NCBI GenBank assembly: GCA_902651635.1
Contig: CACRSC010000027.1
Coordinates: forward strand, 53,748 to 117,747
Length of the DNA: 64,000 nt
Reading direction: 5' to 3'
Source: Mastigamoeba balamuthi
Lineage: Eukaryota > Evosea > Mastigamoebida > Mastigamoebidae
A program made the translations under genes and the position numbers. Below the pieces are notes generated by a model that did no database searches, had not been told where the DNA came from, and saw only the letters and a program-made list of their open reading frames with translations. Below are positions 31,483-43,700 of the stretch, piece after piece; the first letter of the stretch is position 1; each line of letters starts with the position of its first letter.

Positions 31483-32079
31483 AGGCTTGTTTCACCCTTC
31501 TGCCTCCAGTGAGAGAATCTCTCAATCTGTGAAGAGCATTCTCTTGGCACCGTCAAGTGAAACGAAGTGTTAATAGCGAACAGAAGAAGCACTCAGAATC
31601 GTCTGATTCAACAATGTCCCAAAATTGGAGTGAACAGAAAGCTCAGATATCAACATAATTTAGTAGGTGAAATGTCGAGATTGAAAGTGGCAAAAATTTG
31701 TAAATTGTAACAAACATCAATTTCATTTGTCATATCAGGGATCTTTTGCATCAGATTCTTGATCCCAACCCACATGGTTCATAGTTAAGCATGAGATTGG
31801 GCCCGTGTTGCATGTCTGTTATGGTATTATTTCCTTCTCAGAACAGCCTGCTGCTGCTTCATCTCTGAAAGAATGAGATTGCTTGTACTTACCTCTACTC
31901 CAGAAAGAGAGTAATTATGTATTCATATCATGCTGAATGTCACTTTTTACAGTCACACGATGGGAAGACACAGTTGGGTGTGTCCAACCTAACTGATTCC
32001 TCCAGTTGTTTGAAATCAATGATTGTTTGGTTATTTTGGTTATTTACATCTCAATTCAACGGAGAGTCCACTCATTGGC
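31483..32079. other. AT-rich spacer between the convergent protease paralogues
   Basis: No gene seen. It holds both 3' regions, with a short repeat GAGAATCTCTCAATCTGTGA-like echo of the coding end near 31512. Confidence 0.4.
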
Positions 32080-34838
32080 TTAATGAGTACTGAGCAGTGG
32101 CAAGGCGAGAAAGGTCCAGGCAACAACCACACTCGCTTCTGATTTTATGGCCATGTCTTGCGAAGAGACCATTGCTTGTTTGCTGGACGAGTACATGGGG
32201 ATAACTTCACTGCCAGAGGACTGGGTACTGGCAACACAATCGCCACCATCAAAAGAGCATTCGGCTGTATTACACTCTACAACAATGTTAGTAAGATAAA
32301 GAACGAATAACTGAATTACCTTGGTCACACTCCCCGTCCCTAATCCACGACTTCAAGCAGTAGGGTGCACATCCGAACAAGTGCTGGCAATCAGGGGCAT
32401 CATAGTTGCACTCCTTGTTGATGCACTGTGTGTCACAGAAGCTGTTGTTCTTGTGGATAATCGGATAGCACCCTGGAGCACACTGGAACGCATTCGTGAG
32501 GTCTATGCAGTCATCACCATCAAACTGACATCTTGACTGCAGTGATGACATAAGTTGCATGTGAATATTTTCGAAGTACTTACATCGAGGCAAGCACTGT
32601 CACAAGTACCATCTCCTATCCACTTTTTGAGGCAACTCTCGGCACAGGAGTATTCCCAACAGTCCCAAGTTTCGGAAGTAGAGTCCCAATCGCACTTATC
32701 GTTAAAGCAAGCTTCGTCGCAGGTGCCATCACCCAGCTGGGACTTGCGACAGTTCACAGAACAGAAGTCACTGCCAACCAGCTTGTCACACATGCCATTG
32801 TCAAAGTTGCATTGCTTCTGTACAGGGGTTAGTAAGGCCCTGACTTAGATTATTCTGACATTGTAGCACGAGTAATCACAGACTTTGTTCGCTAGATGAG
32901 TCTTGCTGCACCTGGGGGCACAGAGCAAGCAATCTCCATTGTCGTAATTGCACTCGCTCTGTCGAAGCAGTCAATGAGAGAAATATGGTGCGGTGAATGC
33001 GCACCGTATTGTATGCAATTGAGCATATTCCATCTCCCAATTTCCCTGCGGGGGCCTTGCAGTTGGCAATCCGTTCACAGTCACCACCGTCGAACTTGCA
33101 CTGTGAAATATTGCACGAGATGCTGCACAGTCCGTTTCCAATGTCTGAGAAATCACATCCCGCAGCACAGCTCGTGTTTGTTGCCTTGCAGTCTCCTCCA
33201 TCGAAGTCGCACTTGGACTGAAGCGTAGCGTGAGGGGGGATGTGCCGGGCTTGTGACTTACGTTATTGCACACGTGGTCACATACTCCATCGCCGATCAG
33301 CGGGTCGGGGCACTTGGGATCGCAGAACTTGGCAGTGCAGTCCGATCCATCATACTGGCACGATTCCTGAGAGAGGCGAGAACCATTAGAAACAGACAAC
33401 TAAATGAAGGCAATACCGTGATGCAAGCAGGGTCACAGACGCCGTTGCTGATCATGTTCCGCATGCACTGTGCTGCACAGCGGCCTTGGCACCGCGTGTT
33501 GTCGTTATAGCACGCATCGGTGGCACACGCGGGGTCACAGACAGAATTCTCCAGCATGTCTGCCGTGCAGCCCGCACTGCAGTTTTTGTTGCAATCGCCA
33601 CCATCCCACGTGCACCCCTCGGAATAGCACAGCAAGTTGCAGAAGCCGTTCCCGATGTGCCTGAGCAATTCGTGAGTAGGGTAGGGTGCAGGAAACAAAG
33701 ATTGTGTACTTGACTGGGCACCCGCAGACCTTGGTGCCGTTGTCCACTGCCGCGATGGTGCTGTAGATCCAGTTGTGGAACGAGCTCACGCGAGTGCTGA
33801 CGCTCGGGGAGCCGGACGCCGAGCACCCAGCTGAAGAGCCCCAGCTCGTGATGCCGACCTGCATGGCATTGCCGTCCTTGTCAAAGTACACGATGGGGCC
33901 TCCACTGTCGCCATTGCAGTTGTTCCTGCCGCCCTCGTTATAGACCGTGCACATCTCTGGCAGAGCCAGCGTCTCAGAGTCAGTGCCAAACCAGGGCTGA
34001 AAGAGATCAGAGTGCGCACGTGAGTCCAGTATTGACGACCAATTGTATATCATCCTGCAGCGGTCTTGTCCAATAACGGGCATCTTGACTTCCATGAGGA
34101 CAGGAGACTCTGGTCCGCCGGTGTAGAGCGCACCCCATCCGATGCTCCAGACCTTGGCTCCGTCCCTAAAGGCACAGACACCATTACCCATCAAGGTTTC
34201 TTGCACTGAGGGCGTACGGGAGTTCGGGAGAGTCGGCCTGTGGAAGGGGGGTGAGAGGCACGCCTTGGACAGGGGCCTGCAGCTTGATGAGGGCCACATC
34301 GTCTTTAGCAGAAACCACGCAGCTGTCAGACAACACAGAAACATCGAGTGCTAAGGAGTGCTTCTCTGTGAACTCACTTATGATGTTGTCGAGGTCGAAG
34401 TCGGGGTGTGTGTAGACGCTGGCGATGGTGGCGGTCTTGGCAGAGCTGGGCAGCGGGCTCTCCATGGGGGTCAGGTGCCCGACCACGACCGTGGTGCCCT
34501 GCTGGAGTGGGCGCTCGATGTGCGTGCTGCCCCCGTCGATGCAGTGGCCTGCCGTCAGCACCCACGTCGGCGCTATCAGCGAGCCGCCACACATGACCGC
34601 GGTGGCGCCCGTCCGCCTGGTGTACAGTATCGCTGTGCGGGATATATGTTCAGTAGTGCCAGCTAAAAGGAGAGCGGTGAGGAGGTGCTGTGCCTGCCAT
34701 CCAGGGGTACTTGGCCGCAGAGTCCACGGGGTTCCCGTTGATGATCCGCTCCGCGACGGTGCTGTCCGGCGGCCGGGAGAGGGCCTCGACAGAGGCCGTT
34801 GCGAGAAGGAGAAGAACAGCGATGCGCGTATGCTGCAT
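32080..34838 (-). CDS. Secreted trypsin-fold protease with Lin-12/Notch repeats (copy B)
   Basis: Paralogue of the gene at 28708 with the same domain order and intron positions. It starts MQHTRIAVLLLLATASVEA, then VAERIINGN. The triad is LTAGHC, DDVALIKL and NNCNGDSGGP, again with Asn at the specificity position. Eleven LNRs follow; one shows WDSTSETWDCWEYSC, an insertion absent from copy A. It ends with a Ser-rich linker and a hydrophobic tail (VVVAWTFLALPLLSTH). The start ATG at 34838 is chosen because it gives the signal peptide directly. Conservation at protein level is high throughout, with introns diverged, so the duplication is older than a recent assembly artefact and both copies appear maintained. 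Confidence 0.85.
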
Positions 34839-35917
34839 GACGGCCTCACGGTTGAGTGCGTTGCAGAGCACAACTTAGTTGTGAAATGAATCAGGGCTGC
34901 TCTGCCACTAAAAAGCCAACTGACAGCTCCTTTTGCGCAGGTTTTCTCAGGAGCCCACGTGTCTGGTTCGCGGAAAAGTCGGCGGCGGGTGCTGCGGGAA
35001 AATTCAAGGCTTGAGGCCTCTCCGTCTCTCGCGACCATGGCAGAGCAGGAGCGGGGTTGCTGGCTTCTTCGACTGCGCTGGTAGGCCGGCAGATAGAGGA
35101 CGCACCACCCGAATAAGGAATGGGCTCCATTGATCAATGCCCAGGATGGGAGGCACGCTGTGCATTGTCCGCGCTGTGCAAGAACAGGGAATGCGCGATT
35201 GAACATTTTGCACAAATGCACCACCGCCCAACGAACGGCATCGTGCACACACGGGATGGACGGGATGGTGAAGCTGCAGGGGCAACCGTGTGTGGTCTCC
35301 GGGAAGCGTGTGTGGATGCCAATGATGGTCGATGATCATGGGCGGTACAGCAATGCTGGCTGGGGGCTCAGCAGACGACGTTGGCGTCACCCTCCCAGAT
35401 CGCCTACTTCGGTCCATGATTTGACCCCCGTAGTCGCCCAAGGCGGAAGAGACAGCCCACGAGTGCCTCAACTTCGCCCGGCCGCGTCGTGCGTGATTCC
35501 GCAGCGGGAAGGAGGAGGAGTACAAGCAAATGCACACCTAGCGAGGAATCATTACTCTGACGACGGTCCTGCAGACATCACGCAGCAGCTGTCGAGGTCA
35601 CGTACCACTTGACCGCACCAGAGAGGCGGAGGTTCGTGCTTGTGTGTGCAATCGGTGCGTAGAAAGTCTGAGGCAGAGAAGCCGGGATTAGCTGCAACAT
35701 TGGTGGCCTCTCGCACGCTCTCAAGGGGGCTCTGGGATCTTTCTACGTGAATGAGAATGCCCAGCATGCCACATTGCACGGACAACGAACCTGCGCTCAG
35801 ACCCAGGTTCCTCCGTCATAACTCTTAGTGGGGGCGATACAACTTGGCCACAGAGCCATTGGTAAAAATAGAGCAAAGTGGTTGTCCTGTGATCCCCCGA
35901 ACACAGCACCCGCACAG
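34839..35917. other. Intergenic between divergent protease B and ART-LRR genes
   Basis: About 1.1 kb without a supported gene. The open frames here are short and overlap each other on both strands. It should contain the promoters of both flanking genes. Confidence 0.35.
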
Positions 35918-38900
35918 ATGGACGGCCAGCAGCACGGACACCACAGCCACCACAGCCACCACAACCACCACGGCCACCAGGAGCACCACCACGGCAGCCA
36001 CAAGCACGCTAGCAGCACAGCTGCCGACCCCACAAGGTGCTCGTGGGAGTGGGATCGCCTCGCGGTGTTCCCCTCGGGCTACGAGCCCCCGCAGACGCTC
36101 CTCGACGCTGCCACCCTCGCAGGGGTCCGGAACCCGCACAAGGCACTGGCCGAGTGCGCAGAGGCCGTCGCGCGAGCTCAGGGGGCGCTGCCGGAGACGC
36201 TGAGCACCGAGCAGGCAACCGCGGTGGCGCTCTACACGTGGCACGACGTCGACAGCCCCCGACGCAGCCCCTACGCCATCGTCAACGAGGCGCTGATGAC
36301 TGGCTCGGGGCTGGGGGCTGCGCGTGGGCTCGCGTGGTGGGTCCTGACGTCCCTGCGGAGGCTCCCCAGGGTCCACCCCTCTCCTGGTATGCTGTCCCTG
36401 CCACTTTTTCTTTGTGCCCTCGCAAGCTTCCCCAAGCAGGATCCACGAGTCAACCTTGCCAGTGTCTTTACAGTCTCTCTGAATTCCATACCGGCAAATG
36501 GAAGGCGCCCGTACTCAAACTGTCTTTGTTGTAAATCTCGCGACATCTTGTGGGACTCGCTGCGTTTATCGCAGGAGTGTACCGGGGAATTCGAACGCGG
36601 GTGAGCACGGGGGAGTACAAGGCCGGCGAGGAGGTTACGTGGGGCGCGTTCTCCTCGACCTCGACCGATGTCAAGGCTACCGAGGCCTTCGTGGGGGCCA
36701 AGGGGACGTTCTTCGAGGCCCTGGGGTGCTGGGGCTACGACCTGAGCGACCTGTCGCTGTTCCCCAGCGAGAGCGAGGTGCTCCTCGAGCCCGGCACGAG
36801 GCTGCGCGTCGAGTCGGTCATCGACAGGGGCTCCGTCGTCGTCGTGAAGCTCCGCAGCGCCCCCAGCGAGCTCCTGCTCGAGACCGCCGTGGACCTCAGC
36901 CTCGGCAGCCGCGGGCCGCTCGACGCAGCTCGGATGGTCTCCGAGCTGAGCCTGAACCCCTACGCCAGCACAGTGAGCCTCTCGGGTGCGGCCAGCGCAT
37001 CCCGATCGGCGCCCGAGTCAACTGAAATCGCCACTGCAGGCCAGAGGGTGGCCGGGAGGGTCCTAGAGGAGTCCAAGGCCCTGATGGACCTGTGGGCTGG
37101 CGATAGCTTTCTCGCTCGCCTGGACTTGAGTGGTGCGCCCCCTTCGTGCAGTGAAATCAACTGAGTTGCCAGTAGGCACGATGCTGGGCGACAGGGCAGC
37201 CTGCGAGCTGCTCTCCTCGGTGGTGGCCCGCAACGCATCCATCAGGGAGCTTCACCTCAGCGGCGAGCACTCAATCTGGTATTGATCTGAATTGCAACTG
37301 CAGACAACAACCTGCGAGGCGGGACCCTATTGAGCCTTGGCGACGCCCTGCAACAGAACCCAAGTCTCAACACCGTTGTGATCAACGGCACGCATCCAGC
37401 GCTGGGCCAGACCGCATCTCCTCCGTCTCAGCATCATCTCCCGCAGGAAACGAGCTCGAGGATGAGAGCCTGGCTGCCCTGGCTTCTGCCCTCTGCTCGC
37501 ACAAGTCCCTGAGCCTCCTCGACCTCAGCAGTGCGCCATCGCATTCCCCACGCCGTCCGCCTTCACGGACATCAAGGGCTCTCGCGCAGAGAGCCGCGTA
37601 GGAGACGAGGGGCTGGCGCTTCTCGCGCGGTCGCTGCGCACAAACGCCTCGCTGGCCACGCTGCGACTGCGAGGTCTCCTCAGCGCACTTGCGTTGCGCT
37701 TCGGCGCTGACGCATCTCTGCAGACTGCCGCGTGGGGCGCGAGGGGGTCATGAGGCTGGCCGATGGCCTGGCGTGCAACAGGGCGCTGAGGACGCTGGAC
37801 CTGAGCGGCAGCCCGGTGGGGGACACGGGGCTCGCGTGCCTCTCGGGCTGCCTGAGAGCCAACCGGACCCTGCAGTCCCTCCTCCTCTCCAGTGCGTAAC
37901 CGCCAGTGCCTGGGGGCCTTGCGCGGTCTGCCAGTTGACGTGCGTGGCGCCGCGTAGGGTGCGGTGTCGGGGACGCGGGCGTCGTCGGGATGGCCAAGTG
38001 GCTCGAGCACAACAAGTCCCTGCGATGGGTCGACCTCAGCGGCACGCAGTCACCGCTGCCCCCCCGCACGCCCTCGCTGCTGGCTCTGATCGGCGCTGCA
38101 GCGAACAGCGGGATAGGCAGCGAGGGCGTGGTGGCCCTGGTGGCGGCCCTGCGCGAGAACACGTCGCTGACCTCCGTCGAGGTCGCGGGCTGCGCTGCCG
38201 GCCCAGAAGTTCTCTCGAGGCTGCGCTCTGCCCTCGCCCCCCGGTCCCAGCAGCCCGCGCAGCCCACAGCACGCGCAGACGCCTCCCCCACACAGGCTGC
38301 AGCGCCTCTCGAGGCCTGTCCGGGCGCCCCAGTGCACGCGGGGCAGCCGATGGGATCGATCATGCAGTACGGCCTCTGCCTGAGGCCCCCGGAGCTCTCG
38401 AAGCTCTTCCCCGCAGGCTACGAGCCGCCGGCGCTGCTCGAGGCCGCCAGGGACGCCGGGGTCGCGCTCCCCGAGGAGGCCCTGCGCCGCGCCGAGCTCG
38501 ACGCCCCCCGCGCCCTCGAGCGCGCGCGGCAGTCGACCGCGGGGACCATCGAGGACCGCGAGAAACTCCGCGCGCTCACCGCCCGCGACGCCGCGGCGCT
38601 GGCGCTGTGCGACGCGTGCGCCCCCGCGCTGCGGGACCTCGTGAGCGCCGCCACGCAGCAGAGCAGGCGCGGGATGGCGTGGCACGCACTGGCGGCGCTG
38701 CGGAAGCTGCCGAGGAGCCGCGCGGGCGAGTCGGAGCTGTGGTACGTGGGCACCGCGGCCTGCGCCGAGAGCGGCATCGCCAGCAGCTGCCTGTGGACCG
38801 CGGGGCTGCTGCGGGCCTCGCGGAGCATGGAGGGCTCCGGCAGCGGCGCCAGCGTGCTGTACAGCATCGAGCAGGGGTGGGGGTACGACGTGGGCGCCCT

Positions 38901-40619
38901 CGGTGCCGGCGGGCTGGGCGGGCTGGTGGTGGAGCCCGCGGCGCAGCTCAGAGTGCTGGGGCGCATGTCCAAGGGCGACGTGGCTGTCGTCAAGCTCCGG
39001 ATGGAGCCCACACCCTGCCTGTGCTTCCAGAGCAGCCTAGACATCACAGGCAAAATTGCTCCAATCAATTGATTTCACACCACCTTTACGAGAGCACCCC
39101 GCAGGTCTGAGGCTGGACGATAGGGCCCTGGCGAATCTCGCTAGCAGCCTGGCCTCCAACGCGCACCTGACGGACCTGGACCTCAGAGGCACCCATTCAA
39201 TTGATTCGGAGATGAGAGACTGGCCTAATGCGCTGCAGGGAGTGCCGTGAGCGACAGCGGGATGGAGCTGCTGTGCGCAGGCCTCAGGCGCAACAAAAGC
39301 GTGCGGGCCCTGAGCCTCGGAGGCAACAACAATCTGAGCGACGAGGGCATCGCCTGCCTGGCCGGGTCACTCGGCTCCCTCGTCTCGCTGACTTCTCTGA
39401 GCGTCGCCGGTCAGTGCGGCCACCTGGAGACCCTCGCGCATCAATTGACACAGGCTGGGGGTGGACTCTGGGCCGCAGGGACCAATCTGGGGCCGCAAGG
39501 GGCCCAGAGCCTCGCGCAGTGCCTCGAGGGAAATGAGGCCATCACTTCTCTGCGGCTCAGCGGGGTGACGGCCAGCAGGGCATGCCTCTCTGGGGTCCTC
39601 GAGGCCCTTGGGCGCAACAGGCGCCTGAGAGATGTTGACCTCTCAGGTACATTTCGGGGGGGAGGGAAAGAGGCCCGACATGGAGTCAAAGGGTTCACTT
39701 CTGGTGCAGAGAACAATCTGGGCGATGATCCAAGCCTCGTGGCTGCAGTGGCACGCTTTGCGCAGGCACAGAAAAGTACATCGGCCTCGCTGACTTCGCT
39801 GCGTCTTGACAGTAAGAAGCACATGCTTTCGTCCCGAACTCATCTTGGCCATTCTCGTGCAGACAATAGTATCGATGCGGTCGGCTGTGCTGCGCTGGCA
39901 CCGGTGTTGCAGGCGGAGCACTCGTCGCTTCGCTCGCTGTTCCTCGGGAGTGCGCCGCGCAGCGACTCCAGAGGCGATGCTCACCAAGGGGAGACAGAGA
40001 ACAGGATAGAGGACGCAGGGGCACAGTGCATCGCCCACGCACTCGCGGAGAACACGTGGCTGGCCCAGCTCTCGCTCGAGGGTGTGTGACCGTCGTTCCT
40101 CTGGCACGCGGTCTCTGACCTCGTCTGTGTTCCTGCTGCTGCTGTGCGCAGCCAACGGGATCGGGGACTCTGGGGGCTCCGAGCTGTTCGCATGCCTCCG
40201 CACCAACAAGACGCTCACACAGCTGGCCCTCTTCCGTGCCTGCCCTCTCCCACCCGTGGCTCTGCACACTCACGGCGGGATCCGGCGCGCAGAGAACGGC
40301 ATTGGGGATGACGCTGCAGTGGAGCTGGGGGCGGCACTCAAGGCCAACTCGGTGCTGGGGGCCCTGGAGCTGAGGGGCAACCAGCTGACCAAGGCCTGCC
40401 TTCCGTGCCTCATCGACGGCCTGAAGGAGAACACCACCCTCACCCACCTTGGCCTCGGCCTCAGTGCTGCACCTCCCCTGTCTGGCAACCGGGGCGCTAA
40501 TCCTCGTGTTGCACGCAGGGAGCGATGCCGCGCCGAGGCAGCTGGGGCAGATCTCTGAGCTGCTCGTCAGGAACAAACGCCTCCTGGCGACCTCAAAGGC
40601 GGGACAGAAGCCCTGCTGA
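35918..40619 (+). CDS. ADP-ribosyltransferase - LRR - pseudo-ADP-ribosyltransferase - LRR protein
   Basis: Starts MDGQQHGHHSHH, a His-rich head. ART 1 spans exons ending 36386 and starting 36575: GVYRGI, FSSTST and SESEVLLEPGT give R, S-T-S and E-x-E, the arginine-specific triad. NLR-type LRR exons follow (37180-38200, DLSG at most exon ends). A second ART-like domain lies in one long exon (about 38340-39050), introduced by ELSKLFPAGYEPPALLEAA, matching the start of ART 1. There YRG is YVG and E-x-E is GLGGLVVEP, so it should be inactive. A second LRR block runs to the stop at 40617. No signal peptide or membrane span is seen, so it is probably cytosolic. One continuous frame links LRR block 1 to the pseudo-ART, so this is one gene. 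Some introns begin GC. Confidence 0.7.
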
Positions 40620-40701
40620 ATAACGAGGGGCGAGGATGGCAGAAAAGGCGGAGACATCTGTGCCATCTTCTTGTGTCAATTGTGTTGCGTGCTATTAAAA
40701 A

Positions 40702-43700
40702 TCATTTCGCCCTGAGCTTTCCTGTGGCGCAGAAGCAGGCCACCTGCTGCGGCTCCTTCGACACCAGGACGTGCCTCAGCTTCGTGAGGGGCTTGTGCCT
40801 CTCGGGGGTGCCGGTGTAGACGAGGACGGGCACGCGGTCTCCCACTGCGCCTCTCACGAAGTTGACGACCTTGCGTGCCGCGTTGTCGCCCCCGTCGCCG
40901 GCCCTGTACCCGTTGGTGACCACCCTCAGCTTGCTGGCCACCTCGGCCCCGTGGTACCTCAGCCAGACCCGCAGCTCCTCCGAGGACGTCATCGCTGTGG
41001 CGAGGGGCGCGTGTGAGGTCGGGGCGATCAGAGTGGCCGCAGTTACTGCGTATGTGGACCGGACGGACAATCTTCTCGGCCCTCGCCCTGATCTCCTGCG
41101 TCTCGCTTGTCTCGCGCTCGACGTCCAGGCAGTCGCTCACCCAGAGCACCAGCGACACTGCGTCCCTCTCGGCTGCCGAGTCAATTGTGAGCCCCTCTGC
41201 TGCGACTGGCCGGGGGACTTTGTACGCAGGAGAATTTCTGCTGTGTGGGGCAGCAGAGCCGGCACGCTGGGGGCGCCGCTGCTCTTGGCCCCGTGGCCCC
41301 GTGGGGCGACGGGCACGACGTGGTAGTGGAAGATGTAGCGCGGGAGGATCTGCGACTGCTTGAAGATCACTATCTGGTCCTGGGCGGTTCGTACTGTCAG
41401 AGAGCCGAGTCTCAGAGGGCAGAAAGTGCTCACCGAGCCCACCGTCTGCGCTGTGCGAGACAGAGGGTCGTACGGCTCCATCTGCCTGATCCCCGCGCTC
41501 TGTCGTGCTGGTCAGGGACAGAGAGACTCCGCGGCACGCGCACGGCGGAGAAGGGCAGGACGACGTAGTGCGAGTCGAAGCCCTCGGTGCACTCGCTGCC
41601 GCACAACGAGCCCGGGGCGCCAGGGGCCGGTGCGCTGGTCACGGGGAAGGCGCGGCCGAGCAGCAGCCACGACGCCACGAGGCAGTGCTCGTCCGCAGGG
41701 CCCGAGCTCCCCGCAGCGGCCGCGAAGCTGGCCCCGTGCGAGGGGCACTGCGTGAAGTACACTCCCCGCCCTGCCTGGCCGTGAGGCAGTGGAGCCAACG
41801 CGCGGGAGGCGTGGGTGGGAGCCCCACCGAAGACACAGTCGAGGCTGGCGGCCTCGGGCATCGGGAAGTTGGTGGCGACGACCGCCTGGGCGTCCCTGCA
41901 GAGCTCGCCGCGCCACCCGAGGATGAGGTTGGCGCCACCGCTGCCAGAGACCCGCGCGACGTGCTGGCCGAGGAACCGCGTGGCCCACTGCCTCCGCCAC
42001 CTCTGCTGCGCCTCGCTGTCCTGGCCCCGCACTTGCTCTGCCCGGGGCAGCTCCAGCGGCAGGCTCGCCCCGGGACTGCCGTCGGGCCCGCGGGCCATCG
42101 CGCGCCCCGCGAGCTCCTGCAGCTGCTCTGAGAACCGGCGCTCGAGCTCCTTGCTGAAGGCCACCTCGACAGAGTCCAGCCAGACGCGCCCCTGCGCCTC
42201 GCGCCCCACGAACCCGTAGAACAGCGTGGAGGCCCGCACGTACTCGGACCTCCGCGCAGGCGTCGGCTCGAGCGCGCAGAGCCGCGAGACGAGCACGTCG
42301 TCGGCCCTCTGCGCCCACAGCCCCGCGCGGTCCGTCTCCTCGAAGAACAGCTGCCCCCACCGCGGCCTCCAGAGCGCGTTCTGCCGCGACCCCGCCGCGT
42401 CCTCGGGCACCCCGAGCTCGGCCTCCCGGGGGCCGACGGGGTGGCCGCACGCGCAGCGGAGCGCCCCGGGGGCCGCCCCGTCGGGCGAGAGCTCGCTGCA
42501 GAGGTTGCCCTGGATGCACGTGGGGCACAGCGCCGCGCCCTCGCCGAGCTCCGGGACCGTGGCCCGCCAGGTCTCGGGGGCCACGCCCCTGGCGACCACC
42601 ACGACGTCCTGCGCCCTGCGCCGGCTGCCCTCGGCTGCCGCGCCGGGCCTGTCGCGCTCCTGCAGGCTGACGAGCACCGAGTTGCCGCAGGCGTCCAGCA
42701 GGACGGCCAGGTTGCTGAACGCCTGGAAGCGGCGGTCGCGGCGGCCGTGCAGCTTGGCGAGCAGGCGGCAGAAGTCGGCGGTCCCGCTCTCGTGCGGGAT
42801 CCTGCGGGCCAGCACCCGCTCCTCGGGCTCCACGCGCTCCCAGCAGCCGCAGTCGTGCCTCTGGTCCGCGTCCTCGGTCCTGCCCTGCCGGGGCCACGCC
42901 ACGACCCTGCCCTCCTCGTTCCGCTGGCACATGACGGGCACCTCGCCGTTCTCGGCGCACATGTCCTGCGCAGGACGAGTGAGGAGCGGGGCAGGGCCAC
43001 TCTAGGCCTGAGGGTTCCTCGGCGATACCGTGCACTTGGAGCACCCGCGCCTGCAGGCAATCTGGCATGCGCCCGAGGAGCACGCGGAGCACGGCCACCA
43101 GCGCCCGCAGGAGCTGCATCTCTCCTCCATGCACGGCAGCTTCCACACTCTGCCCCGCCGATTGAGCTGAGGGGCAGGGCAGGGCAGGGGGAGAGCGTCG
43201 AGTGCCTCGCCTACCTCGAGTGCGCCCCCTCCCTGGCGCTAGGTGGCAGCATCGCCAGCTCGCAGCGGGAGAGCAGCCCCGGGAAGACCAGGGCGAAGGT
43301 GTCGCCGTCCTCTGCGGCGTAGCACAGCCCCGTCATCTCGAGCACGCTTACGATCCTCCTGGCCTGCTCCGGGCGGCTCGCGAGGCCCTCGAGGAACGGC
43401 GCCTCGGCGACGATGTCCACAGCTCTCTGCGCTGGGCGTCACCGGCGCGGCGGGCGAGGCGGGCGAGGAGAGCGCGTACCGAGAGGGTCATGGTCTCCCT
43501 GCGGGCCTCGGAGCCGTGCTTGTGGTCGCCGAGGCGCTCGAGGTGCTCTGGCGGAGCCACGAAGAGGCTGAGGGCCTTGGAGAGGACGCCGGGCGCGAGG
43601 CACACGAGCCCCTGGTCGGCAGAGGAGCCGAGCCCCTCGGCCCAGCTCTGGCCGGCCGAGCGCCACACGAGGACCACCTGGCCGGCGTTGTGGAGCACGT

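Noticed and set aside
36009-36203. Alternative frames across the His-rich N-terminus of the ART-LRR gene
   Set aside because: They give Thr/Ala- or Arg-rich peptides; only the chosen frame leads into the conserved ART sequence.
41512-43146. Two further long frames overlapping the Roco C-terminal exon on the same strand
   Set aside because: Arg/Ala/Gly-rich shadows; only one frame carries the zinc, PARP and tail motifs and joins neighbouring exons.
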